Source: DATFVA01 sp963721075 (GTDB lineage: Bacteria > Bacteroidota > Ignavibacteria > Ignavibacteriales > Ignavibacteriaceae). Taken from it: 64,000 nucleotides of DNA. The stretch lies in NCBI GenBank assembly GCA_963721075.1, contig CAVRHV010000017.1:62001-126000 (forward strand). The letters run 5' to 3'. The notes under the pieces are model-generated. The model was not told the DNA's origin, did no database searches, and was given only the letters and a program-made list of their open reading frames with translations. Positions 40,094 through 50,058 of the stretch are shown here, in pieces (within the stretch, counting starts at the first letter, position 1; each line of letters opens with the position of its first letter). A program made the translations under genes and the position numbers.

Positions 40094-42421
40094 TTGAAAA
40101 CTGCAGCTTTACTCGCTTTGTTAATCGGCCTTTCTATTAATTTATCAGCTCAGGAAAATCTCGTCGATTTTGTTAATCCTTTTATCGGGACGGATGATAT
40201 GGGACATACATTTCCGGGAGCTGCTGTTCCCTTCGGAATGGTGCAGCTTAGTCCCGAAACTGATACGGTCATGTACAGCAACGGCGGCGGCTACAATAAA
40301 GATGTTTACAGGTATTGCGCAGGGTACCAGTACTCCGATAGCACCATAGTCGGTTTTTCGCATACACACTTTAACGGAACAGGACATTCTGACCTTGGTG
40401 ATTTTTTGATTATTCCGACCACCGGCAAGCTGCAGTTGAATCCCGGGACAAGAGATAACCCTGATGGAGGCTACAGGTCCCGGTTTTCTCATGAACACGA
40501 AAGCGCTTCTCCCGGTTACTACTCAGTTAAACTTGATGATTACAATATTAATGCTGAGCTTACCGCGTCAACGCATACCGGCTTTCACAAATACACATTC
40601 CCGAAATCTGATGATGCACATATAATTCTTGATTTAACTTCCGGCATCTATAACTATGAAGGAAAAAATGTTTGGTCGTTCATCAGGGTAGAAAACGATA
40701 CACTGGTTACAGGCTACAGACAGACGAACGGGTGGGCCAGGACCAGGTATCTCTACTTTGCAATGGTTCTCTCAAAACCAATATCTTCATACGGCTTAAC
40801 GGACAATGAGAAGCTTGTGTATAAAGGGTTCTGGAGAAAATTTGACCAGGATGATAACTTCCCTGAAAGAGCAGGACATAAAATTAAGGCGCACTTTGAT
40901 TTCAATACTGAGGAAGGAGAAGTGATTAAGATTAAGCTGGCAATATCTGCTGTCAGTACAGCAAACGCTGTGGAAAATCTGCAAGTGGAAATTCCCGGTT
41001 GGGATTTTGAGAAAGTGAAGGCGACTGCCGGAGAGAACTGGAACAGAGAATTATCGAAGCTCTTGATAGAAGCAGATAAGGCTACCAAGGTTAATTTTTA
41101 TACTTCTATGTATCACAGTTTCCTTTCCCCTGTAATATATTCTGATGTTAACGACGAATACCGTGGACTCGATCAGAATATTCACAAAGCAGAAGGATTC
41201 ACCGATTATACGATTTTCTCATTGTGGGATACATACCGTGCTCTCCATCCTTTGTTTACTATAATCCAGCAGCAGCGTACCAATGACATTATAAATTCTA
41301 TGCTCACACATTATGAACAGAGTGTACATAAGATGCTGCCTGTCTGGTCGCATTACTCTAATGAAAACTGGTGTATGATCGGTTATCACGCTGTTTCAGT
41401 TATCGCTGATGCTTATTTAAAAGGAATAAGAAAATATAATGCTGCTGAAGCATTTAATGCAGTAATATCGACCTCAAACTATGAACCATACGATGGTATA
41501 GGTTACTATAAAAAGTATAGTTATGTGCCTGAGGATCTTAACACTAATTCTGCATCCAAAACTCTTGAATATGCTTATGACGACTGGACGATTTATAAGT
41601 TTGCCGAAGCTCTGGGAAAAAGTAAAGAAGCTGATGAGTATTTCAAAAGAGCTGATTCCTTTAGAAATATATTCGATGAACAGACAGGATTTATGCGGGC
41701 TAAAAATTCTGATGGGAAGTTTAAGACACCATTTGATGCATTAAGCACTTCGGGACAGGGATACATCGAAGGAAATGCGTGGAATTATTCGTTGTACATA
41801 CCTCAGGACATTAAAGGATTTATTAAGCTGATCGGCGGAAATCAGAAATTGGTTTCCTGGTTAGATTCCTTATTTACGATGGAAGTTTCGGACGAAAGCA
41901 TTGCGGAGAGTGAGGATATCACTAAAACAGGAATGATAGGTAATTATGTTCATGGGAATGAACCGAGTCATCACGTACCTTATATGTATGTATACGCGGG
42001 TGAATCCTGGAAGACACAGGAAAGAGTTCACCAGATAATGAATACGATGTATAAACCGGAGCCTCACGGTTTGTGTGGAAACGATGATTGCGGACAAATG
42101 TCGGCCTGGTATATTTTCAGTGCTCTGGGATTTTACCCTGTTACTCCGGGTAGTAATGAATATGTTATCGGCAGTCCCTCGGTGGAGGAGGCTCTTATCA
42201 ACCTGGAAAATGGCAAAACGTTCAGAATAATTTCAGAGAATCTGTCAGATAAGAATATCTATATTAACAGAGTAGTACTTAATGGTAAAGAGATGAACCG
42301 TGCTTATATTTCACATAATGAAATTATGAATGGGGGTGAGCTTAAGTTTATTATGTCGGACAAGCCCAATAAAAACCGGGCAAAGAATAATGATTCCCTT
42401 CCCTACTCAATGAGCGAGTAG
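40094..42421 (+). CDS. Secreted GH92 alpha-mannosidase
   Basis: This 775-residue protein has a signal peptide (MKTAALLALLIGLSINLSAQ) and a GH92 fold: VDFVNPFIGTDDMGHTFPGA at the mature N-terminus, GFSHTHFNGTGHSDLGDF, the catalytic region YSLWDTYRALHP-like FSLWDTYRALHPLF, GNAWNYSLYIPQD and the closing GNDDCGQMSAWYIFSALGFYP. GH92 enzymes are calcium-dependent exo-alpha-mannosidases (several linkages). The start is TTG at 40094 with GGAG seven bases upstream; no better ATG exists. It lacks a T9SS tail, so it is probably periplasmic. It stands alone, separated by 180 bp from the next gene. Confidence 0.95.
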   Translation: MKTAALLALLIGLSINLSAQENLVDFVNPFIGTDDMGHTFPGAAVPFGMVQLSPETDTVMYSNGGGYNKDVYRYCAGYQYSDSTIVGFSHTHFNGTGHSDLGDFLIIPTTGKLQLNPGTRDNPDGGYRSRFSHEHESASPGYYSVKLDDYNINAELTASTHTGFHKYTFPKSDDAHIILDLTSGIYNYEGKNVWSFIRVENDTLVTGYRQTNGWARTRYLYFAMVLSKPISSYGLTDNEKLVYKGFWRKFDQDDNFPERAGHKIKAHFDFNTEEGEVIKIKLAISAVSTANAVENLQVEIPGWDFEKVKATAGENWNRELSKLLIEADKATKVNFYTSMYHSFLSPVIYSDVNDEYRGLDQNIHKAEGFTDYTIFSLWDTYRALHPLFTIIQQQRTNDIINSMLTHYEQSVHKMLPVWSHYSNENWCMIGYHAVSVIADAYLKGIRKYNAAEAFNAVISTSNYEPYDGIGYYKKYSYVPEDLNTNSASKTLEYAYDDWTIYKFAEALGKSKEADEYFKRADSFRNIFDEQTGFMRAKNSDGKFKTPFDALSTSGQGYIEGNAWNYSLYIPQDIKGFIKLIGGNQKLVSWLDSLFTMEVSDESIAESEDITKTGMIGNYVHGNEPSHHVPYMYVYAGESWKTQERVHQIMNTMYKPEPHGLCGNDDCGQMSAWYIFSALGFYPVTPGSNEYVIGSPSVEEALINLENGKTFRIISENLSDKNIYINRVVLNGKEMNRAYISHNEIMNGGELKFIMSDKPNKNRAKNNDSLPYSMSE

Positions 42422-42461
42422 CATCTAAGACCTCGGGATTTACTGAAGAATTTCGGAAAAT

Positions 42462-42478
42462 TCACCCAAATTGGGTGA
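42462..42478. promoter_or_regulatory. 17-bp near-perfect palindrome between GH92 and the T9SS cargo gene
   Basis: Two 8-bp arms (TCACCCAA and TTGGGTGA) flank a single central base. The loop is too short for a transcript hairpin, so it looks more like a protein-binding site than a terminator. It lies about 124 bp before the ATG at 42602. No known operator matches to my knowledge. Confidence 0.3.
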
Positions 42479-42601
42479 GGCAGTTTATTGCCTGAATCAC
42501 GATGTTTTTAATAACACAGGTTTCTCACAGAATCGTTATGAAAATGTGATACTAATTCCTTACTATTAGAAAAGTTATTCAAAATAAAGGAGTTATGTGC
42601 A

Positions 42602-44606
42602 ATGAAAAGATTTACTTTCTGCATCATTTTTCTGGTCTCCTTAACAGCGATTTTACAAGGACAGATAATCCCGGTACCAAACGATACCTTATACGACCAG
42701 ACACAGACCCCATCCGGCACGCTTCGTGTCTCAGCTTATTTTACAGAGATAGGTTACCCCACACCTTATGTATGCAGAGCTGCAGATGATTTTACCTGTA
42801 ATGATCAATGGACTATTACGAAGGTAATGGTGCTCGGTGGATATTTTAATGGATCACAGTTCCCGCAATCATTCGGTGTGCATTTTTACACTGATGATAA
42901 TCCTGACGGAGATTTTCCGGGAACTGAAATATATAATGAGTATTATCACAGTTAATTATTGAATGAACCCGATACATTCTTTATAAATTTAGATATGCCT
43001 GTGGTTCTTCAGCCGGGGCACTACTGGGTTACTGTGGATGCATCTGTGGCTTCAGGTTATGCTGAATGGGGATGGAAACCAGCAACAGGTCCATATGGTT
43101 ACGAAGCAGTCTGGAGGAACCCGCAGAATGGATTCGGAACTGGATATACAACGTGGACCCCTATTACCACAGTATGGAGCGGAACATCTGAGACAGATTT
43201 TTCTTTTGCCTTGTTCGGGATAAACGGAATTCCGGCTTCAGATCCGGATCCGGCAGATGGAGAAAATGCAGTGGATCTGGATCAGGACATTTCCTGGACG
43301 ACACCATCAAATGCAGTGTCAGTTGAACATTTACTGGGGAACAGCTCCCGATAGTCTTAACTTGATATATTCCGGTCCGCCAATAAGTACTTTCGATCAG
43401 GGGACAATGGAATATGCAACCGATTATTACTGGAGGGTCGATGTGAACGATGGTGATGGCACAGCAACCGGATGGACATGGCAATTTTCAACTATAGAGG
43501 ATCCATCGATCGTTCTGAATGAAGATTTTGAATCATACTATTTTCCTCCGGACGGATGGGTTGTCCAGAGCACAGGTGACCCGCTGTGGAGCCAGTACTT
43601 TGGCGTCAGCGCTTACGGGCAGGGTGACAATTCTCTGCAGGCAGAGTTCTTCCTGCATTATCCGGTAGATTCAATTGGGAATATTATTACTTATACTTTC
43701 TATCCTTTGTCTTCCGGAGATACCTTGTCTTTTGACCATGCTTATGCACCTGACTACGGCGGCCACGATGATCAGCTTGAGATTTTTTATTCAACCGATG
43801 GAGGTACAACATGGGACAGCCTGGTACTGCTGCACGGCGGTACAAACGGCGAACTTGTAACGGCCCCGCCAACAACTTCTTACTTTGTTCCGGAACCTAA
43901 TCAATGGGGCAATATGAAGTTCGCAGTTCCGGAAGGAACTAACAAGTTTCTGTTCAAAGCCATTGACGGTCATGGAAATAACTTATATCTGGATAATATA
44001 AAAATCATATACTCTGAAGTACCTGTAGAACTTGTTTCTTTTACAGCTGCTGCTTCGGCCGGAGATGTAACGCTTAACTGGACGACTGCAACAGAAACGA
44101 ATAATTCAGGATTTGAGATCCAGAGGAAATCGGTAGCGAACAGTAATCAATCCGAATGGGTAAAAGTCGGATTCGTAAAAGGTCAGGGAACAACTACCGA
44201 AAAAAACACCTACGTTTATAAAGATCAAAACCTGGAAACAGGCAGTTACAGCTATAGACTGAAACAAATAGATCTTGACGGCAGCTATCATTATTCCAAA
44301 ATTGTAGAAACTGATGTAACGAGACCTGCAGAATTTTCACTTCAGCAGAATTATCCTAACCCGTTCAATCCATCAACGCAGATTAAATTCAGTCTTTCAA
44401 CTGATTCAAAAGTCACTTTATCCGTTTTTAATATACTAGGTCAGAAAGTAAAGACATTGATTAACGGAAATCTCGCATCAGGAGAACATAAGATAACTTT
44501 TGATGCATCAGATCTGAACAGTGGAGTCTATTTCTACAGGATTGAAGCTGCGGGCAGCAATGGAGAAAAGTTCAGCGAAGTAAAAAAGATGATTCTCACT
44601 AAATAA
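42602..44606 (+). CDS. Secreted protein with fibronectin-like linker and T9SS sorting domain (one stop, one frameshift)
   Basis: The protein begins MKRFTFCIIFLVSLTAILQG, a signal peptide. The N-terminal region (YVCRAADDFTCNDQWTITKV) resembles sandwich-fold domains of secreted Ignavibacteria proteins, followed by an Ig-like region (DPDPADGENAVDLDQDISW) and a jelly-roll-like region (DEDFESYYFPPDGWVVQS). It ends with WTTATETNNSGFEIQRKS and NQ-type NYPNPFNPSTQIKFSLS, the T9SS type A domain. An in-frame TAA at 42953-42955 interrupts EYYHS and LLNEPDT; a frameshift near 43335 is repaired by dropping one T. Repair gives about 667 residues. The ligand or enzyme activity is unknown. Confidence 0.85.
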
Positions 44607-44622
44607 CGACCCCCACTCTCTC

Positions 44623-44656
44623 AAAAGCCGGTGGAACTTCTTCGCCGGCTTTTTTA
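44623..44656 (+). terminator. Rho-independent terminator
   Basis: A stem AAAAGCCGG (44623-44631) pairs with CCGGCTTTT (44645-44653), with a 13-base loop, followed by a T-run to 44654. It follows the T9SS cargo gene by 17 bp. The stem also has A/T arms, so it may stop the converging minus-strand transcript too. Confidence 0.8.
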
Positions 44657-44699
44657 TTGTGGTTTGTGAGATGCTGAAATAAATTCAGCATGACAATAG

Positions 44700-45596
44700 T
44701 TAAAAGCTGAACTGTAAGGAAAAAATTGATGAGTTACCGAGGCCGTATGAGAACGGAATGAAGGCATAGTCAAATCTCAGACTGCCCCACATCAGTCCTA
44801 TACCACCTGTAAATCCGCGGGATTCCCAGCCGGTCTGGTATCCTGCACGAAGAGCAATTGTATTATCGTAAACACCCTCTGCTCCGAGGTTAAAATGAAT
44901 ATTGTCTGCTGCAAGGTATTTCTGAAATTCGGCTGCTGTAGTTACACCGATTTTTGAGTCAGAAAAATCGAAGTGATATGCGGGACCAACGCGAACTTCT
45001 GAAGGCAGCTTCGTGGCTTCATTTCTCAGGTTGCTCATTGAACCCAGATTCTTAATAACGGCAGATGCGGTAAGTCCTTCAACAGATGTTCTGTAATTCA
45101 GACCGAAATCAAATCCCCACCCTGCGGCCTCATCTGAAAATATTCCTTCATAAAGATATTTAACAGAAAATCCGAAATCCATATTCTCAACAATGCCGAA
45201 CCCGGTAGATAAACTTCCAAAGAAATAATTTGCGTTAAATTTTGTATCTGCCGCTCCCGGTTTGGTACGAACTTCGATATCGCTGACCGTTGTTACGTTA
45301 AATCCTAAGGCTAAAGGCAGACCCCACAATTCGGATGAAATACCAAAAACTTCACTCCTTACATCCTGGATCCATTCATTATGCATAAACATAACTTCGG
45401 TATTATTTTTTCCGGCAAGCCGTGAGGGATTATAGAAAAGTGCACTAACATCATTAGCCGATACAGCGCCTGCATCTCCCATTGCGATATTCTTTGCTCC
45501 AAATCCGAATTTAAGGAATGACAGTCCTGTATTGCCCGCCGACTGTGAAAAAGTATAGGTTGAAAAAACTAAAAGAATAAGTACTATTTTTTTCAT
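44700..45596 (-). CDS. PorV/PorQ-like outer-membrane protein (FadL-type barrel), copy 2
   Basis: This 298-residue protein has a signal peptide (MKKIVLILLVFSTYTFSQ) followed by TGLSFLKFGFGAKNIAMGDA and NDVSALFYNPSRLAG, the GAxxxAMGxA / NPA-type start of PorV/PorQ (UPF0164) proteins. The rest consists of alternating beta-strands and ends in a strand with terminal Phe (SIFSLQFSF), as expected for a barrel inserted by BAM. PorV shuttles T9SS cargo from the translocon to the attachment complex. It ends the long minus-strand run and faces the terminator at 44623. Confidence 0.88.
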   Translation of the reverse strand: MKKIVLILLVFSTYTFSQSAGNTGLSFLKFGFGAKNIAMGDAGAVSANDVSALFYNPSRLAGKNNTEVMFMHNEWIQDVRSEVFGISSELWGLPLALGFNVTTVSDIEVRTKPGAADTKFNANYFFGSLSTGFGIVENMDFGFSVKYLYEGIFSDEAAGWGFDFGLNYRTSVEGLTASAVIKNLGSMSNLRNEATKLPSEVRVGPAYHFDFSDSKIGVTTAAEFQKYLAADNIHFNLGAEGVYDNTIALRAGYQTGWESRGFTGGIGLMWGSLRFDYAFIPFSYGLGNSSIFSLQFSF

Positions 45597-45619
45597 ATTT
45601 CAATACTACTAAAGTAAAA

Positions 45620-46600
45620 CTAAAAGATTACGTTGATACCGACTACATGCCTGTCCTGGGGCGAATACTGCTCAACCATAAATGCATAATCCACTCCTAC
45701 CGTAAAACCATCTATTTGTCTTGAATAAGAAAAACCGGCTGCTGGTTTTGGCAGAAAATCAGAATTACTGAGATTAAACTGATCTATACCGGCACGCAGA
45801 TATAGTCCTTCATAAATATTGTATTCAGCACCCGCTCTTAAAATATTGGTTTCACCATTGCTGCTTTCAAATTCAAGTGCTCCCAGTATCCCTAATTCTT
45901 TATTTGAATAACTCACTCCTATTTTCTTAAGCACAGGGAACTTATTCGTAGAGATCCCTCCGCCGTCGGTACCGTAAAGAGGACCTGTATCCCATTTATA
46001 GGCGCTGTTAAGATCAGAGATACCCAGCGAGATATTCCACTGATCATCTACCTTATAAAGTGCGCCTATATCAACGCCTACACCGCTTGAAGTTATTGAC
46101 TCATAGAGCTTGTAATAATAAAATTTTGCTTCTATACCGATTGCAAGATGTTCAGAAAATCTTTTTCCCAGCCCCACGAAGAACTGGTTCTCAGATGTTG
46201 AGAGGTCGCCTGTCTGCAGTCCCTGGTTATCCCGTCCGTCAATCTTGCTTACCCCGCTGTTTATTATACCGGCACTGATACCTGCCGCTCTGTTTTTCTT
46301 GCCGCCGAGATCGAACCTTCTGGTAAAGGATAAAAAGTTAAGCGATCTGTCAAGCGAGAGAAATGTATAAGATGTCTGGAAAGAATTTCCTTCCTGGAAA
46401 ACGCTTATAGCCGGGTTGTAATAGGAAACAAGATTGCCTTCCGTTACGGCCGACATTGCGTTGCCCATGCCAATACCCCGTGCCCCGAAGCCCATCCTGG
46501 AGAAAGCTCCCGGCATAGAGGATATACTGCTGAATTGAGGCTGAGCTAAAAGTAAAGCATTAAAAGAAAGTAAAATCAGTATTAGAAAATATTTTTTCAA
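45620..46600 (-). CDS. PorV/PorQ-like outer-membrane protein (FadL-type barrel), copy 1
   Basis: This 326-residue protein has a signal peptide (MKKYFLILILLSFNALLLAQ) and then GAFSRMGFGARGIGMGNAMS with NPAISVFQEGN further on. It is a beta-barrel of the same family as the next gene but only distantly similar to it, so the pair is not a recent duplication. It ends HVVGINVIF. It lies 23 bp before the second PorV-like gene and 34 bp after the propeller gene. The arrangement suggests that the two barrels and the upstream propeller form one secretion module. Confidence 0.88.
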   Translation of the reverse strand: MKKYFLILILLSFNALLLAQPQFSSISSMPGAFSRMGFGARGIGMGNAMSAVTEGNLVSYYNPAISVFQEGNSFQTSYTFLSLDRSLNFLSFTRRFDLGGKKNRAAGISAGIINSGVSKIDGRDNQGLQTGDLSTSENQFFVGLGKRFSEHLAIGIEAKFYYYKLYESITSSGVGVDIGALYKVDDQWNISLGISDLNSAYKWDTGPLYGTDGGGISTNKFPVLKKIGVSYSNKELGILGALEFESSNGETNILRAGAEYNIYEGLYLRAGIDQFNLSNSDFLPKPAAGFSYSRQIDGFTVGVDYAFMVEQYSPQDRHVVGINVIF

Positions 46601-46634
46601 CAGAACCTCTGTTTAATTCAATTTATGTTCAGGA

Positions 46635-48215
46635 CTATTGTAAGACCAGGATTTTTCCGTATAACGGATCATTCGAGCCTACTTCAATCCTGTAAAAATA
46701 AACGCCGTTCGGAACAACGCTGCCGTTATCATCAGTACCATCCCAGTAATCGTAAGGCGAATCAGTAGAAGCTATATTGCGCGGTGCACTTTGTATAACT
46801 GTCTTCAGATAATTCATTCCGAAATCAAATATCCTTATTGTTACATTTTCCTGTTTCCCGCCTGTATCGTACTTAAAAGTAATTTTGGTGTCTATTCTGG
46901 GTGAAAAAGGATTAGGGAATGCATATACCTCTTTAGATTCTGGGGCTGCTATATATACTTTCCATTGGCCTGACCACATAGTTCCGGTTTCTGTCAATCT
47001 TGCAAGTCCCTGGTCGGAGCCGATCCATACAGTATTTCCTGAAGCCGCAGCAGAATAGAAAGCTGTCGTATTAAGTATACCACCGGTCTGAGAATCTTTG
47101 ATTGTTCCCGGCAGTATCCAGGTTGATCCCATATTGCTTGAACGGAAAACACCGTTATCCGTAGCAGCCATCGGCTGATCACCTTTAAATCCAAAGTTAT
47201 GGGCCTGCTCGTGAGGCAGCACGACGTTCCAGTTATCTCCGCCGTCAGATGAATAGCTGACACCGTACGATTCAGTATAACCTTCAGCCTTCCAGGTAGC
47301 ACCCCATATTTTATTATCAGCATCATTGTATCCCAGTGCAACAACAAAATTTCCGCTGATGCCGTTTTCCTGGTTAAGATGATTAAACTTTGTCCATCTC
47401 AGTAATGAATCAGGATCATTAGCGTTTGTTGTTACATTGATGCCATTAGCTGTTCCAACATAAAGAGTGGAATCATTCGCGGCGGCCAGACAAAATAAAC
47501 GATGATTAAGCCAGCCGGTTCCGAAGTTGCCTGATGAAGGTGATAACGCATACCTGATGGTATCAGAAGGACTTATAGAATTAAGACTGTCAGATGGTAA
47601 GAGAATCCGCTGCCAGGTTTGCCCCATATCGGTGCTTCTTCTCAACCCTCCGGCAAAAGAAGCTATCCATACTGCATCGGGTGTAAAAGCAATATCATAG
47701 GTAATATTCTGGATTGCTACTGTAACAGGCAAGGCTCGCACTTTAGGAAGCTGTACACCGTTGTTTATGCCGTATACTATTGTTGAATCACCGGCATCAT
47801 CGAGAGGCTGAGGTACAGAATTCCATGTTGCTCCATGATCTGTTGTGTAGTGAAGACCCGAACCTTCAGGTAAGGTTGAACCATTTACATCTTTTGAATG
47901 AGCGGTAGAAGCCCAGATAACATCGTGATATTTATCGTATGCGATTGCAGGCACGCTTTCAGAGCCGAATGCTTCGTTGCCGTAAAAATTCGTCCAGCTT
48001 TCGCCGTTATCAGTGGAAAGACTGACGCCTCTGCTGGTGCCGAGCCATACAGTATCACCCATAGCGATAATATCACTTACGCTGTTGCTTAGCGGTGTTC
48101 TTGTCTCAACAATCTTTCCCAATCCTTTATCGTTCATAAGGTTATAAGAATCGGGTATCTGTGAATACAGAAGAACCGGAAATAATGTTATCAGTAAAAG
48201 TGATAGTCTGTTCAT
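46635..48215 (-). CDS. Secreted Asp-box (BNR-like) propeller protein with FlgD-type C-terminal domain
   Basis: This 526-residue protein has a signal peptide (MNRLSLLLITLFPVLLYSQ) and a beta-propeller with at least five Asp-box motifs of the form S-x-D-x-G-x-x-W (STDNGESW, TTDHGATW, STDMGQTW, SSDGGDNW and a weaker SSNMGSTW). The C-terminal domain starts YAFPNPFSPR, has WDGTDDNG and ends PNGVYFYRIEV..., a FlgD/T9SS-like Ig domain. The fold recalls sortilin-like or sialidase-type propellers but no catalytic set is evident. It overlaps the upstream lipoprotein gene by four bases and precedes the two PorV-like genes, which may export it. Confidence 0.85.
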   Translation of the reverse strand: MNRLSLLLITLFPVLLYSQIPDSYNLMNDKGLGKIVETRTPLSNSVSDIIAMGDTVWLGTSRGVSLSTDNGESWTNFYGNEAFGSESVPAIAYDKYHDVIWASTAHSKDVNGSTLPEGSGLHYTTDHGATWNSVPQPLDDAGDSTIVYGINNGVQLPKVRALPVTVAIQNITYDIAFTPDAVWIASFAGGLRRSTDMGQTWQRILLPSDSLNSISPSDTIRYALSPSSGNFGTGWLNHRLFCLAAANDSTLYVGTANGINVTTNANDPDSLLRWTKFNHLNQENGISGNFVVALGYNDADNKIWGATWKAEGYTESYGVSYSSDGGDNWNVVLPHEQAHNFGFKGDQPMAATDNGVFRSSNMGSTWILPGTIKDSQTGGILNTTAFYSAAASGNTVWIGSDQGLARLTETGTMWSGQWKVYIAAPESKEVYAFPNPFSPRIDTKITFKYDTGGKQENVTIRIFDFGMNYLKTVIQSAPRNIASTDSPYDYWDGTDDNGSVVPNGVYFYRIEVGSNDPLYGKILVLQ

Positions 48216-49007
48216 TGAGTAACTTTAAGATTCTTGATTATTTTATTACTTAGAAGGTTGGAGTAATCAATTGCCTGAAATTCAAAACGCCAGTATCCGG
48301 TTTGAGCGGTTGGACTAAATGAATTTCTATACGAGTAAATACCGTCTCCCGCAGTAGAGTCCCCCCAGACAGCCAGGTCACCATCATCATGCATTTGAAA
48401 GGTACCGGCAAGAGTACTATCGGGTCTGTATAATGTAAAAGATACATTTTCAATATCATCAAGTCCGTTAGAATCAGAAGCAGTAACATTGAATATAAAT
48501 ATCTGGCCGATTGCTACAGAGTCAGCGAGATTCAAATCAGACAGTACAGGTGCAAACTGATCTTTGCCGTTATCAAACACATAATTCTGAGCAGAGATAT
48601 AATTTATAGTGCCGTATATATCTTCAACATAATATTGTACAATGATATACACCATTTATATAACTGTTGCTCATTGTAAATTTATTGGAAAAGGTATTAT
48701 CACCTGCTGAAGAATCTCCATGTGCTGAAATGTCTCCGTCATTAAAAAGTTGAAAACCTAAAGGGTTAAGCGGTGTACCGTCAGGTTTTAGAATATTAAA
48801 ATATGCCGATTGTACTTGTTCGGTCGAATTAAAAGTAATGGCGAAAGTCAGCACAGAATCAGAGGTGAGATAATCAATTGAGTCGATAGCAGCAATATTT
48901 GTAACCTGAATTGTACTGGTCTGTTTCGGATTTATTACCGAATCGTAGGTTTTTTCGCATCCCCAGAATAAGATGGGAAGCAATAATAAAAGAGCGAATT
49001 TTTTCAT
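48212..49007 (-). CDS. Lipoprotein with two duplicated Ig-like modules (one frameshift)
   Basis: The start is a lipoprotein signal (KKFALLLLLPILFWGC, with Cys after the LFWG lipobox). Two similar modules follow, each ending in a motif of the form D-G-D-x-x-x-x-G-D-x-x-A-G-D (NDGDISAHGDSSAGDN in the first, DDGDLAVWGDSTAGDG in the second), which suggests a calcium-binding loop and an internal duplication. The frame breaks near 48645; dropping one C in TATCATTG joins SYINGVY to IVQYYVEDIYG. The merged length is about 264 residues. Its stop overlaps the propeller gene's start (ATGA). I do not know its partner. Confidence 0.82.
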
Positions 49008-49049
49008 AAAGTTAATATTGGTTTGAATTTAGCGTCTCTCAAGGTAAAA

Positions 49050-50058
49050 TTACATCCCCCCGCTGATCATAAATGGTGTTGGGGAAAAAGAAATTATCAA
49101 AATGAAGTAGCTAAGATAACCTAAAAATTTTCTTTTTCCATCAAGTTCATCATAATCAGGAATTGTCGGATGCTTAAGTTTTATAACAAAATAGAGAATC
49201 AGCGCCCATATCAGCCATCCGATCCAGCCGAATACAAAATCTAGTTCGAGAAATATTTCAATGAATCCGGCAATACCCAGTACAAATAAAATAACAAAAG
49301 AAATTACGGCAATTTTGTAATGAGTTTTTCCGCCGAACATTGTATAACCTATATGTCCGCCATCCAGCTGTCCCACAGGTATCATATTCATCGCTGTAAT
49401 AAACATACCGAACCAGCCGACACATAAAAACGGATAATGGTACACTTCAGACATCGGTGGAAAGAATTGCCCCGGGTGAACAAATATCAGCTTGAAGAAA
49501 GAGAAAAGAAGCGTGTTGCCGAATTCAAGCTGCAGTCCTGTTTTACCATACTCGCGGAGAAAAGAAGTCAGGATGAATCGATAGAATATATTCTTTGCCG
49601 GGCACATTGAGAAAACCGTAAAGGAGAACAATAAGACAGGCGACAAAACCGGCGATAGGACCTGCAACTCCGATATCGAACATTGCTTTTTTAGATGGAA
49701 TCGGTGATTTGGTTCTTATTACCGCACCCATTGTTCCGAAGTTCAGGAAACCCGGAATGTTCGGGAAAGGAATATAATAAGGCAGTGTAGCGTTTACTTT
49801 ATGATATCTTGCGGCGAAATAATGGCCGAACTCATGGCAGGATATAATGAACATTATAGCAATTGAATAAGGAAGGCCTATCATGAGATGATGTAATTCA
49901 TAAGGCCCCATAGTACCTGTTGTCCATTCGGCACCGGCTATGGTAGTAGTAATAAAGGTAATGATGAATAAGCCGATATGAAGCAGTACTGAATTTTTCT
50001 CCTGCTTTTGTCTGTACCCTGTTACATCTGTCTGATCTGTCTGGTAATATTCGGGCAT
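49050..50058 (-). CDS. Site-2 protease family M50 membrane metalloprotease (one frameshift)
   Basis: The protein has the zinc-binding HEFGH in an early membrane helix (MFIISCHEFGHYFAARYH), a second motif NMIPVGQLDGGH in a later helix, and about seven helices in all. The arrangement is that of the SpoIVFB/RseP-type proteases that cut transmembrane substrates. The frame breaks near 49556; dropping one C in TCTCCGCG joins HPDFFS to REYGKTGLQLEFG. The merged length is about 335 residues. The ATG at 50058 overlaps the stop of the DUF1207 gene as TAATG. The substrate is unknown. Confidence 0.87.

Noticed and set aside
42462..42478. Terminator for the GH92 gene
   Set aside because: The palindrome has a one-base loop and no T-run; it was kept only as a possible protein-binding site.
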